DNA from: CAYJWS01 sp964373925
Lineage (GTDB): Bacteria; Patescibacteriota; Patescibacteriia; Buchananbacterales; GWA2-38-13
DNA length: 16,254 nucleotides
Assembly (NCBI GenBank): GCA_964373925.1
Contig: CAYJWS010000023.1
Span: forward strand, 1 to 16,254
Direction: 5' to 3'
Part shown: in pieces, positions 5,179 through 11,844 of the stretch
How the letters are laid out: the number at the start of each line of letters is the position of its first letter
Numbering within the stretch: the first letter of the stretch is position 1
Program-made: the position numbers and the translations under genes
The notes under the pieces: model-generated
Database searches by the model: none
The model's input: only the letters and a program-made list of their open reading frames with translations
Told to the model about the DNA's origin: nothing

Positions 5179-5916
5179 ATGATTGATAAAACCCTTGAAC
5201 AACTTGGATTGAATGTGAAGGAAGTCTCAATATATACCACGTCTTTGCGGCTTGGCCCGTCTTCGGTAAGAAAGATCGCCGCAGAGGCGGGCATTAACCG
5301 CGGAACAACCTATGATGTTCTAAAGTCCTTGGCGAGGCAGGGCCTTGTGAGCTATTACCACCAGCACAAGCACCAATATTTTATAGCAGAAGATCCGGAG
5401 AAACTTAATGATTTAGTAGAGGAGAAGTATCATAAGATGCTTGAAACCCGCGGAAGAATTCAGGCCATTATCCCTCAACTTAAATCAATACATAATAACG
5501 CGCGCGGCAAGCCCATTGTAAAATTCTATGAGGGACACAACGGCGCGAAAACTATCTTGCAAGACGTTATAGATACCTGCAAGCAGGATAATATAAAAGA
5601 ATATTATGTGTATTCTTCATCCGTCATTAGAAATTTTATTTACAAGCTTTATCCAAATTTTTCCAATGTCAGGGTTGAGGCCGGGATTAAAGTGAAAGTT
5701 ATTGCCATAGGACCGGGAGGTGAAAAACGCGGGCTTGATGAGAGAAAATGGCTCACGGAAGAAGAAAGGGTTTCCGCGTATACAATTTTATATGATGGCA
5801 ATATCGCCATGATAAGCCTTAACTCGGATGGAAAACCAATGGGTGTCGTCATTAAAGACAAAAATTTTTATGAAGCGCAAAAACTTGTTTTTGATTTTAC
5901 GTGGAGCAAGTTATAA
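5179..5916 (+). CDS. TrmB-family transcriptional regulator
   Basis: 245 aa. Residues 1-75 form a winged helix-turn-helix: LEQLGLNVKEVSIYTTSLRLG, then SSVRKIAAEAGINRGTTYDVLKSLARQGLVS. This is the standard TrmB opening (a dimeric regulator of sugar uptake and metabolism, best known in archaea). Residues 75-110 look like the coiled linker (EDPEKLNDLVEEKYHKMLETRGRI). The C-terminal part, 110-245, is the sensor region (PIVKFYEGHNGAKTILQDVI, then YSSSVIRNFIYKLYP). It resembles the phospholipase-D-like fold of these proteins, without an obvious sugar-binding motif I can name. It precedes the GlmU-like gene by 62 bp, so it may regulate nucleotide-sugar synthesis. Autoregulation at the strong promoter is possible. 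Confidence 0.88.
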   Translation: MIDKTLEQLGLNVKEVSIYTTSLRLGPSSVRKIAAEAGINRGTTYDVLKSLARQGLVSYYHQHKHQYFIAEDPEKLNDLVEEKYHKMLETRGRIQAIIPQLKSIHNNARGKPIVKFYEGHNGAKTILQDVIDTCKQDNIKEYYVYSSSVIRNFIYKLYPNFSNVRVEAGIKVKVIAIGPGGEKRGLDERKWLTEEERVSAYTILYDGNIAMISLNSDGKPMGVVIKDKNFYEAQKLVFDFTWSKL

Positions 5917-5951
5917 ATTAAAAGTTGAAAAATAAAAATTAAAAATTTACT

Positions 5952-5970
5952 ATGCGCTTGGCGCATTTTT
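5952..5970 (+). terminator. Short hairpin with T-run between the regulator and the GlmU-like gene
   Basis: ATGCGC-TTG-GCGCAT followed by TTTTT. It has the form of a weak intrinsic terminator or attenuator and ends 9 bp before the next ATG. Confidence 0.5.
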
Positions 5971-5978
5971 AAATACAT

Positions 5979-6740
5979 ATGATTCGAACACAAGTTATTA
6001 TTTTGGCCGGAGGGCAGGGCAAGCGCATGGGAGGAGAGCTTCCAAAAGTTTTCGTGCCCTTGAATGGCAAACCGCTTGTTTCGTATCTTCTTGAGGCAAT
6101 AGAGCATTCCGGTGTTTGTAAAAAACCCGTTATTGTCATAGGAAATCAGGCAGAGAAGGTGAAAGAAACGCTTGGCTCTCGGTATCAATATGTGTATCAG
6201 TCCGAGCGCAAGGGAACGGGGCACGCCGTAAAAATATGCAAAGATGCGCTCTTGGGAAAATCGGAAAATATTTTGATTTTATACGGAGACCATCCGTTTG
6301 TGTCTTCTGATATTATTCAAAAACTTGAAAAAACGCACTGCGAAACACACTCAATAGTAACGTTTATGACCGTTGCAGTTGCTGATTTCAATGACTGGCG
6401 AAAAACTTTTTATTCTTTTGGAAGAATAGTAAGAGACGCGCAAGGCGCTCTTCAATCCATTATCGAGCTCAAAGACGCAAATGAAGATCAAAAAAAAATA
6501 CATGAGCTTAATCCCAGTTTTTTTTGTTTTAAGGCTTCGTGGCTGTGGGAAAATATTGAAAAACTCACAAACAATAACGCGCAAAAAGAATACTACCTTA
6601 CCGACCTTTTGGGAATGGCAATACAGCAGAAAGAAAAAGTTTCTGCCATTTCCGTAGATCCCAAAACAGCTTTGGGCATAAATACGCCAGAAGAGCTTTT
6701 GTGGGCGCAAAAGTTAATGAAAAATACACCATCACAATAA
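5979..6740 (+). CDS. GlmU-like UDP-N-acetylglucosamine pyrophosphorylase domain (single domain)
   Basis: 253 aa matching the N-terminal uridylyltransferase half of GlmU. It has ILAGGQGKRM at 8-17, LPKVFVPLNGKPLVSY at 21-36, GTGHAV at 79-84 and YGDHPFVS at 102-109. GRIVRD is at 148-153, SIIELKDA at 160-167, LNPSFFCF at 177-184 and NNNAQKEYYLTDL at 198-210. These are the GlmU motifs for UTP and GlcNAc-1-phosphate binding. The product would be UDP-GlcNAc (or UDP-GalNAc or similar), a precursor of peptidoglycan and surface sugars. The C-terminal left-handed beta-helix acetyltransferase half of normal GlmU (about 200 aa more) is absent, so acetylation would need another enzyme. GDHPF replaces the more usual GD-P(L/A). 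It ends at a clear terminator. Confidence 0.88.
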   Translation: MIRTQVIILAGGQGKRMGGELPKVFVPLNGKPLVSYLLEAIEHSGVCKKPVIVIGNQAEKVKETLGSRYQYVYQSERKGTGHAVKICKDALLGKSENILILYGDHPFVSSDIIQKLEKTHCETHSIVTFMTVAVADFNDWRKTFYSFGRIVRDAQGALQSIIELKDANEDQKKIHELNPSFFCFKASWLWENIEKLTNNNAQKEYYLTDLLGMAIQQKEKVSAISVDPKTALGINTPEELLWAQKLMKNTPSQ

Positions 6741-6763
6741 GTTACTCCTCTTTATTTGCATAT

Positions 6764-6790
6764 ATCCCGGCTTTGATTCGGGATTTTTTA
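6764..6790 (+). terminator. Intrinsic terminator after the GlmU-like gene
   Basis: ATCCCG at 6764-6769 pairs with CGGGAT at 6779-6784 and is followed by TTTTTTA. It lies 24 bp after the stop. Confidence 0.8.
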
Positions 6791-6851
6791 TTTGGTATGA
6801 TAAGTGAACACTATAGTAATATTATTAGGATTTTAGGCGCTTAAATCATTT

Positions 6852-6980
6852 CCCCTCCTCCCTGTCATTCGACAGGGCAAGCATGAGGAGGGGGCAGGGG
6901 AGGTCATAGTAATGTATAATGATAGTCAGTGCTTCTCTCTGACCCTCTCCATCTCCCCCTCACGAGGGGGAGGGTTAATC
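6852..6980. repeat. Palindromic repeats upstream of the EndoQ gene
   Basis: CCCCTCCTC at 6852 pairs with GAGGAGGGGG at about 6885, around CTGTCATTCGACAG. A second unit, ACCCTCTCC, CTCCCCCTCAC and GAGGGGGAGGGTT, lies at 6942-6975. A TATAAT lies between them (6915-6920) and may be a -10 box for the downstream gene, but no good -35 is visible. No ORF. Confidence 0.65.
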
Positions 6981-7005
6981 GCGTAAAAGCCTTAAACATA
7001 TTTTT

Positions 7006-8340
7006 ATGAAAATTGTAGCAGACCTCCATATTCATTCTCGTTTTGCCCGAGCTTGCTCGAAGGATTTGACGCTCGAAAATATTGATAAGCACTGCGCGCT
7101 GAAAGGCGTTGGAATTGTTGCGACAGGCGACTACACGCACCCGCAATGGTTTAAAGAGATGAAAAATACTTTAGTGGAAAAAGAGCCAGGACTGTATGTG
7201 TGCAAGAATTCTCCGCCCGTCGTTCGAGACCCTGAACGGGAGGCGGATCTCAGCCCGAGGCTGATGAGCCTAGGGTTCAAGCCTTGGGCTGAAAAACACC
7301 AAACCCGTTTTATCTGCTCTACGGAAATTTCTTGCATTTATTCAAAGGGCGGAAAGGTAAGACGGCTTCATATTGTTGTTTTAGCACCCTCGCTTAATGT
7401 TGTTGAAAAAATTAACCGCGATCTTTCCCGCATCGGCAATCTTTCCGCAGACGGAAGGCCGATACTCGGCCTTGACGCGAAAAAACTTTCCGAAATTGTT
7501 TTAAATATTGATAAAAATTGTTTTGTAATTCCCGCGCACGCGTGGACTCCGTGGTTTGCCATTTTTGGTTCAAAGTCCGGCTTTGATTCTATCCAAGAAT
7601 GCTACGAAGATATTACAAACACCATTCATTGCATAGAAACGGGTTTGTCGTCCGATCCGCCGATGAATTGGAGGATATCGGGGCTTGATGATATTGTTTT
7701 GATATCCAATTCGGACGCGCACTCGCTTCCAAACATCGCTCGCGAGGCAAATGTTTTTAATATTGATCCAAAAAAATTATCCTATAAGGAAGTGTGCGAT
7801 GTCATGAAAACGGGAGATGGGCGTTTTCTCCATACCATTGAATTTTATCCTGACGAAGGAATGTATCATTGGGACGGGCATCGTGATTGCGAAGTTTCAT
7901 ATCCTCCGAAAGAAACAAAAAAAATTGGCGGAATTTGTCCCGTCTGCAAAAAGCCTCTTACCATTGGAGTTGAGAATAGGATTGATTCTCTTTCGGACAG
8001 GCCAGAAGGCGCAACAAGAAAAAATATGATTGGTTATAAAAAACTGGTGGAGTTGGATAAAATTATCGCAGAGAGCCTCAATATTAAAAGCAGAAAATCC
8101 AAAAAAGTCCAAGAAGAATATGAAATGATTCTTAAAAAAAGCCAAAAAACAGAGCTTGATCTTCTTATAGATGTGCCGCTTCAAGAGCTGGAATCTTTTG
8201 CTCCGCCACAAATTGTTGAAGGCATCAAGCGCGTTCGCGAAGGAACATTATTTATAAAGCCCGGCTTTGACGGGCAGTACGGAGAGGTACATATTTTCGG
8301 AGATGAAGAAAAAAGAAGCAAACAGAAGAGTTTGTTTTAG
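7006..8340 (+). CDS. Endonuclease Q-family protein (PHP domain), DNA repair nuclease
   Basis: 444 aa. The N-terminal PHP domain begins at residue 5 (ADLHIHSRF, metal-binding H8 and H10), then TGDYTHP at 40-46, STEISCIYSKGGKVRRLH at 105-122, PAHAWTPWFAIFGSKSGFDS at 176-195 and SNSDAHSLP at 234-242. The zinc-finger cluster is formed by H292 and C295 (GHRDCEV) with C311 and C314 (CPVCKKPL). In the EndoQ family this nuclease cuts DNA 5' to deaminated bases and abasic sites. Residues 69-98 are an extra segment not expected between the GLYVCKN and TRFICSTEIS strands. It is encoded by two adjacent palindromes (7212-7247 and 7250-7292), which kept the reading frame. The start at 7006 is the first ATG and gives the complete PHP strand. 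It has no Shine-Dalgarno site. It is a single gene, with terminators or repeats on both sides. Confidence 0.88.
   Translation: MKIVADLHIHSRFARACSKDLTLENIDKHCALKGVGIVATGDYTHPQWFKEMKNTLVEKEPGLYVCKNSPPVVRDPEREADLSPRLMSLGFKPWAEKHQTRFICSTEISCIYSKGGKVRRLHIVVLAPSLNVVEKINRDLSRIGNLSADGRPILGLDAKKLSEIVLNIDKNCFVIPAHAWTPWFAIFGSKSGFDSIQECYEDITNTIHCIETGLSSDPPMNWRISGLDDIVLISNSDAHSLPNIAREANVFNIDPKKLSYKEVCDVMKTGDGRFLHTIEFYPDEGMYHWDGHRDCEVSYPPKETKKIGGICPVCKKPLTIGVENRIDSLSDRPEGATRKNMIGYKKLVELDKIIAESLNIKSRKSKKVQEEYEMILKKSQKTELDLLIDVPLQELESFAPPQIVEGIKRVREGTLFIKPGFDGQYGEVHIFGDEEKRSKQKSLF
7212..7292. repeat. Two palindromes inside the EndoQ reading frame
   Basis: 7212-7247 has outer stem TCCGCC/GGCGGA, 3-nt internal loops and inner stem CGTTC/GAACG: the same design as the palindromes in the 5S locus. 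7250-7292 has a TCAGCCC/GGGCTGA outer stem continuing as AGGC/GCCT around a G-T pair. CCCTGAACGGGAG inside the first also occurs in the intergenic repeat at about 8770-8782. The segment encodes about 27 residues that do not match the fold around it. Confidence 0.8.
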
Positions 8341-8397
8341 CATCAATTTTTGGGAACAAACCATCTCGAAAGCTTTCGTGATTTTTTCAAGATACAT

Positions 8398-8570
8398 CGC
8401 CTCCCTCTCCGAAGACGGAGAGGGATTGAGGGTGAGGTAGTGAGGCACATTGTACAGAAACAATAAATCTATAGATTGGAATTGTCCGCAACCTCACCTC
8501 CATCTCCTCTTCCCTCGACTTCGAGCTCGGGACGAGAAGCCGATATCGGAGAGGAGGGCTATATTTTTAT
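8398..8570. repeat. Inverted repeat element downstream of the EndoQ gene
   Basis: CCTCCCTCTCCGAAGACGGAG and GGGTGAGGTAGTGAGG at the left are answered by CCTCACCTCCATCTCCTC and GGAGAGGAGGG at the right. An inner TTCGAGCTCGGGACGAGAAG palindrome is nested in the right arm. No coding potential. The same CTCTCC/GGAGAG style of repeat is found at 6942-6975 and 15171-15222. Confidence 0.65.
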
Positions 8571-8590
8571 TCTAAAATATCAAAATTTTG

Positions 8591-8619
8591 TTGACATTTA
8601 TACATCAATATGATATAGT
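8591..8619 (+). promoter_or_regulatory. Promoter of the 9032 gene, with a long leader
   Basis: TTGACA at 8591-8596, 17-bp spacer, TATAGT at 8614-8619. The next start codon on this strand is at 9032, so the leader would be about 400 nt, much of it palindromes. No better promoter is visible nearer the gene. Confidence 0.65.
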
Positions 8620-8659
8620 ATACTATTAATGTTCTTTGATACATATACTATTTGTGATC

Positions 8660-8948
8660 TAGTCATAGCCAAAAGCCACTCAATTATACCCTGAACGAAG
8701 TCCTCGAATGTAGCCGACTTCTCGGCCATGAGCTTCTCTCGACCCCGCCATCGGCCCTGAGGGCTCAGGCCCTGAACGGGAGCTCAAGACCGAGGGGCGA
8801 AGCCGAATGGGAGGGCGAAGTCGAAGGGGTCTTAACAATGTCATCCTGAACTTGGTTCAGGATCTAATTTTTATTTAAATATTAGATGCTGAAATACATT
8901 CAGCATGACAATGAGATAATCTTGATGGGTGTTTTCTGGCTATGACTA
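8660..8948. repeat. Palindrome cluster bounded by a 12-bp inverted repeat in the leader of the 9032 gene
   Basis: TAGTCATAGCCA at 8660-8671 is the exact reverse complement of TGGCTATGACTA at 8937-8948, and similarity continues inward for several bases (AAAAGCCACTC against GGGTGTTTTC). Between the arms are palindromes at about 8690-8840 (CGACCCCGCC, CCTGAGGGCTCAGG, CCCTGAACGGGAG), ATCCTGAACTTGGTTCAGGAT at 8843-8864, and ATGCTGAAATACATTCAGCAT at 8887-8907. It looks like a leader hairpin whose loop was filled by repeats. Confidence 0.6.
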
Positions 8949-9031
8949 CCAATGTGGTGAGTCCTCTGGCGGTTTTTTCGGCAGCAACATTGTTTTAAAT
9001 AAACATAGTTGCATTGCACAGGAGTTTTATT

Positions 9032-9616
9032 ATGGACATGGAGCTTATGACGGAACTTATGCTCGATGTCGGTCAGGCGAACGAATTCAAGCTCGCTTGT
9101 AGGCGAGCTGGCTACACCAACGCGGACATCAAGAAGTTGTGTGAGGGCGATATTCTCGCTCAATTTCTTTCCGTCCTCAAGGGACACGCGAATATCGTCA
9201 TGGCCAAGCATATCATCGACTGCGACGCCGACCCCTATGTTCCCGATGGCTGGGAAGTTGAGGAGCACACTAAGGGCGGTCAGTTCGAGTTTGAGTTCCA
9301 AAAGATCATCCTTTATATTAATAATGTCCAGCAGAACGGCCATGTGATCGTTGGGAATAAGTTTCGTGAGAATCTGAAAGGCAAGTCGGTTCTCAACGCC
9401 AATGTTCTGGACTTCCTCCTGGCACACCCCGACCTCATCCCCCATGGATGGAAGGATAAACATGTCTTCTTCTGGGGCACCATTTACCGCGGCTCGGATG
9501 GCCGTCTCTATGTTCGTTGCCTCGGCTGGGACGACTGCAGGTGGGGCTGGAACGACTACTGGCTCGGCGGTGGCTTCGACGCCTGCGATACTTGTGCGTC
9601 TCTCGCAAGTAGTTAG
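9032..9616 (+). CDS. Conserved hypothetical protein with C-terminal VFFWGTIYR/WDDCRWGWNDYW motif
   Basis: 194 aa. Start chosen at ATG 9032, which follows AGGAG by 7 nt; an upstream in-frame TTG at 9014 would place the Shine-Dalgarno site inside the gene. Soluble, no signal peptide. The N-terminal half is helical (MDMELMTELMLDVGQANEF, then ACRRAGYTNADIKKLCEGD). A middle conserved-looking part is SVLNANVLDFLLAHPDLIPHGWKDKHVFFWGTIYR. The C-terminus is rich in W, Y, G and D. I recall proteins with this ending in many CPR genomes, often in several copies, with no known function. Codon use differs from the neighbours: many C-ending codons (CTC, GTC, GAC, ATC), which suggests high expression or transfer. 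It has its own promoter and terminator. Confidence 0.82.
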   Translation: MDMELMTELMLDVGQANEFKLACRRAGYTNADIKKLCEGDILAQFLSVLKGHANIVMAKHIIDCDADPYVPDGWEVEEHTKGGQFEFEFQKIILYINNVQQNGHVIVGNKFRENLKGKSVLNANVLDFLLAHPDLIPHGWKDKHVFFWGTIYRGSDGRLYVRCLGWDDCRWGWNDYWLGGGFDACDTCASLASS

Positions 9617-9698
9617 TCCTTAGGACCCCGTCATTCGACGGGGCAAGCTTAAAGCCTTAGGTCGCTTTGACCTTTGATACTGAGTCCTTTGGCACAAC

Positions 9699-9741
9699 CA
9701 AAACCCGTATACGTTTGAATAGACGAATACGGGTTTTTTTT
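9699..9741 (+). terminator. Strong intrinsic terminator
   Basis: AAACCCGTAT at 9701-9710 pairs with ATACGGGTTT at 9727-9736 and runs into eight T. It ends the 9032 transcript. Confidence 0.88.
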
Positions 9742-9789
9742 CTGCTATAATAAAAAAGGTAGTAGGTGAATACCAGACCGTTTGAAAAT

Positions 9790-10045
9790 TGTCATTCTGA
9801 ATTTATTTCAGAATCTAATTATTTTGAATTACAAAAACTCTCTCAAATTGTCATCTTGTCATCCCCCGAACGCTTTCGGGGGGAACCAGAAAATTAGGGA
9901 ATACTACATTTCCCTGTCCAGGCGGGGGAATGACAGAAAAGATGGATTTCGTAATTCAAAGTAAGTATAAAATTAGCTAAACCATTAGATCCTGAAATAA
10001 ATTCATCTCGATGCCGAGTACTCGATGCCGAGGCAGGATGACAAA
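9790..10045. repeat. MITE-like element, copy 2 (inverted), flanked by palindromes
   Basis: The element itself spans 9821-9962. Its ends are ATTTTGAATTACAAAAAC and ATTTCGTAATTCAAAGT. Its left half (TCTCAAATTGTCATCTTGTCAT, palindrome CCCCCGAACGCTTTCGGGGG) is the reverse complement of the right half of copy 3, so it is in the opposite orientation. GTCATTCTGAA/TTCAGAATCT lies just before it (9791-9815). A partial GATCCTGAAAT/CAGGATGAC unit lies after it (9988-10040). No ORF is supported in this 560-bp intergenic stretch. Confidence 0.7.
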
Positions 10046-10106
10046 GAGCCAAGTTTTGCAGTTGTCGGATATTCTCTACCAAACCCAGCACCCACAAATT
10101 TTTCCC

Positions 10107-10135
10107 TTGACTTTTTTTCATTACAGTGCTATATT
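10107..10135 (+). promoter_or_regulatory. Promoter of the ATPase gene
   Basis: TTGACT at 10107-10112, 17-bp spacer, TATATT at 10130-10135. The leader is about 40 nt and has a good Shine-Dalgarno site (AAGGAG). Confidence 0.75.
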
Positions 10136-10183
10136 TATCAGTTGATACAACGCTCATTACATTGTTTTTAAAAAGGAGTACGC

Positions 10184-10795
10184 ATGACCGCGAAGCTTAA
10201 AAGCATAACGATCAAAGAGGGGAACTGGCTCTGCACCCTGCCAGCATTTCCCGTGGGACACACCATTTCATTTGATCCACGCATAACATGGATTGTTGGA
10301 GAAAATGGATGCGGTAAGTCATCGCTTCTCAATCTTCTCATGCAATCAGGGGAGAATAAAAGAAAAGAAAAGCCAACGGGTTTTTCTATTGAAATGCATC
10401 CACCAAATGAAAAAACCACAATTCGTTTTTTTGACACGGAAAAGATGAATCCAAGAGTTAGCGAAAGATGCGAGTCCATGTACGCTGTCGCGGTAATTAT
10501 GACTCGAGCAAGCCATGGTCAGGTTCTTTTTCCGATCATAGAGGCCATTCGATCAGATCCGACGCTGTGCAATTGCGTTTCTTTGGTTGATGAGCCAGAG
10601 GCCGGAATTTCGCCATGGAATCAGAAAAAGCTCATTACATCTTTTGAAGCAGCGACACGCGAGAAAGGTATACAGCTTATAGTTGCCACTCATTCAATAA
10701 TTTTTATGCAAAGCGGTTTGGGTTCAGTACTTGATCTCAACCAAAGTCCAGCGCGACTTATACCTTCAAACGAATTCAAGGCTTTTGGAAAGTAA
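10184..10795 (+). CDS. Small ABC/SMC-type AAA ATPase, stand-alone
   Basis: 203 aa. Walker A GENGCGKSS is at 39-47, a signature-like SHGQ at 110-113, Walker B VSLVDEPEAG at 132-141, and the switch histidine in ATHS at 168-171. These make a complete ABC-type nucleotide-binding domain. FDPRITWIVGENGCGKSSLL resembles predicted ATPases of the RecF/SbcC-like or Uup-like kind rather than a membrane transporter, and no permease is beside it. It lacks coiled-coil arms and any nuclease domain. An annotator might call it 'AAA family ATPase' or 'ATP-binding protein'. Its role is not visible. Clear promoter, Shine-Dalgarno site AAGGAG 7 nt before ATG, and a terminator after the stop: it is a single-gene unit. 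Confidence 0.85.
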   Translation: MTAKLKSITIKEGNWLCTLPAFPVGHTISFDPRITWIVGENGCGKSSLLNLLMQSGENKRKEKPTGFSIEMHPPNEKTTIRFFDTEKMNPRVSERCESMYAVAVIMTRASHGQVLFPIIEAIRSDPTLCNCVSLVDEPEAGISPWNQKKLITSFEAATREKGIQLIVATHSIIFMQSGLGSVLDLNQSPARLIPSNEFKAFGK

Positions 10796-10803
10796 TAATC
10801 TAT

Positions 10804-10832
10804 AAAGGTCAGTATAATATACTGGCCTTTTA
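10804..10832 (+). terminator. Intrinsic terminator after the ATPase gene
   Basis: AAAGGTCAGTA pairs with TACTGGCCTTT, followed by TATTAT. It starts 9 bp after the stop codon. Confidence 0.75.
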
Positions 10833-10838
10833 TTATAT

Positions 10839-10874
10839 AAAGAAAAACTATCCGCAAGCGGATAGTTTTTCTTT
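10839..10874. terminator. Perfect bidirectional terminator
   Basis: A 16-bp perfect stem around CAAG, with A-run at left and T-run at right. It lies 11 bp past the stop of the 22-aa minus-strand gene and would end that transcript, as well as any read-through from the ATPase. Confidence 0.85.
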
Positions 10875-10885
10875 AAGAAAGCAGT

Positions 10886-10954
10886 TTATCGTTTTCGTTT
10901 TTTGCCACCCTTTCTTTTTGATGACTTCTTCGTGGCTTTTTTCTTTTTCGCCAT
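10886..10954 (-). CDS. 22-aa Lys/Arg-rich mini-protein
   Basis: The peptide begins MAKKKKATKK and ends KKRKR: 14 of 22 residues are Lys or Arg, with no acidic or aromatic residue. A Shine-Dalgarno sequence (GGGAGGTG) sits 8 nt before the ATG on the minus strand, and a perfect terminator follows the stop, so this is a well-delimited gene although far below normal length limits. The composition is that of a histone-H1-like tail or nucleic-acid-binding peptide; it would bind DNA or RNA by charge. It could also be a truncated remnant of a longer basic protein. Its leader holds two palindromes at 11002-11067. Confidence 0.7.
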   Translation of the reverse strand: MAKKKKATKKSSKRKGGKKRKR

Positions 10955-11001
10955 AGTCGTTCACCTCCCCCCTTTTAGATTTAAGATTTCAGCTCGCACG
11001 C

Positions 11002-11067
11002 CCCGCCGAAGGCGAGGCTCCGCTGAATGGCGGGCCGTGAGAGGCTGATCCCCGAAGGCTTTCGGGG
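11002..11067. repeat. Two palindromes in the leader of the 22-aa gene
   Basis: 11002-11034 has outer stem CCCGCC/GGCGGG with an inner GGCGAGGCTCCGC-type stem. 11048-11067 is a TCCCCGAAGGCTTTCGGGGA palindrome. Both resemble the ones in the 5S locus. The AT-rich stretch 11068-11229 has no gene. Confidence 0.75.
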
Positions 11068-11229
11068 AAAAGGTATAAGATTTATATAAAAAAATTTTTT
11101 AAAAAAGTTTAATTTTAAATCTTTCTTCTTTAATCTACTGCTATAAGTATAATACATTTTTTTATAAATACATATAGGGTTATCCACATTTGAAAAAAAT
11201 ATTTTATTTTTTTCTGCGCATTTTTTTTC

Positions 11230-11258
11230 TTGACGATGCGGCTACATTTCTATATAAT
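11230..11258 (+). promoter_or_regulatory. Promoter of the sigma factor operon
   Basis: TTGACG at 11230-11235, 17-bp spacer, TATAAT at 11253-11258. It looks like a housekeeping promoter rather than an ECF-type autoregulated one. Confidence 0.8.
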
Positions 11259-11313
11259 CAAGATGCCATAATTTTTTTAATACGTCTTTTTAGAATATTT
11301 TATTCATGTAAGA

Positions 11314-11844
11314 ATGAGCGCGATAGCACGTCATATAATCAATTACCCTATGCGTGAGAATGAAGAATTTATCAAGGCATATGAGAAGTACTCTGATGCA
11401 ATATTTCGGTATTGTTATTTTAGAGTATACGACAGAGAACGAGCGAAAGATTTGGTACAAGAAACATTCATGAAAACATGGGATTATATTGCGCGGGGCA
11501 ATGATATCGAAAACATACGGGCGTTTCTCTACAGAGTCGCGCGAAACATGGTGATCGATTACACGCGGAAAAAAAAGGAAGATTCGCTTGAGGTGTTACA
11601 AGAGTTAGGCTTTAATCCCGGGCTTGATGAGCGTGTAAATAAAGAAATAGAATTTGATTTTCAGGCCGCGGTACATGCGCTCAAATCGCTTGATGAAAAG
11701 TACAGGGAGGCGGTAACTATGAGATATATTGACGGTTATTCGCCAAGAGAAATCGCCCAGATGCTTGACGAAACAGAGAATGTCGTTTCGGTGCGCATCC
11801 ACAGGGGATTGCAACAACTACGTAAAAAGATCAAATATGTTTAG
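11314..11844 (+). CDS. RNA polymerase sigma factor, ECF-like (sigma-70 family)
   Basis: 176 aa from ATG 11314; ATG 11350 (MRENEEF) is an alternative start. Region 2: YSDAIFRYCYFRVYDRERAKDLVQETFMKTWDY, IRAFLYRVARNMVIDYTRKKK. Region 4: ALKSLDEKYREAVTMRYIDGYSPREIAQMLDETENVVSVRIHRGLQQLRKKIK, a clear helix-turn-helix for -35 recognition. There is no region 1.1 or 3, as normal for ECF sigma factors. The stop overlaps the start of the next gene by 8 nt (ATGTTTAG), so the two are translationally coupled. Such sigma/DUF5667-like pairs are common in CPR bacteria. The stimulus is unknown. Confidence 0.92.
   Translation: MSAIARHIINYPMRENEEFIKAYEKYSDAIFRYCYFRVYDRERAKDLVQETFMKTWDYIARGNDIENIRAFLYRVARNMVIDYTRKKKEDSLEVLQELGFNPGLDERVNKEIEFDFQAAVHALKSLDEKYREAVTMRYIDGYSPREIAQMLDETENVVSVRIHRGLQQLRKKIKYV

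Noticed and set aside
9066..9623. Other plus-strand and minus-strand frames over the 9032 gene
   Set aside because: Side effects of its GC-richer codon use; only the 9032 frame has a Shine-Dalgarno site and a sensible composition.
11729..11836. Longer N-terminus of the DUF5667-like protein inside the sigma gene
   Set aside because: ATG 11837 overlaps the sigma stop in the usual coupled way; the upstream part is the shifted frame of sigma region 4.
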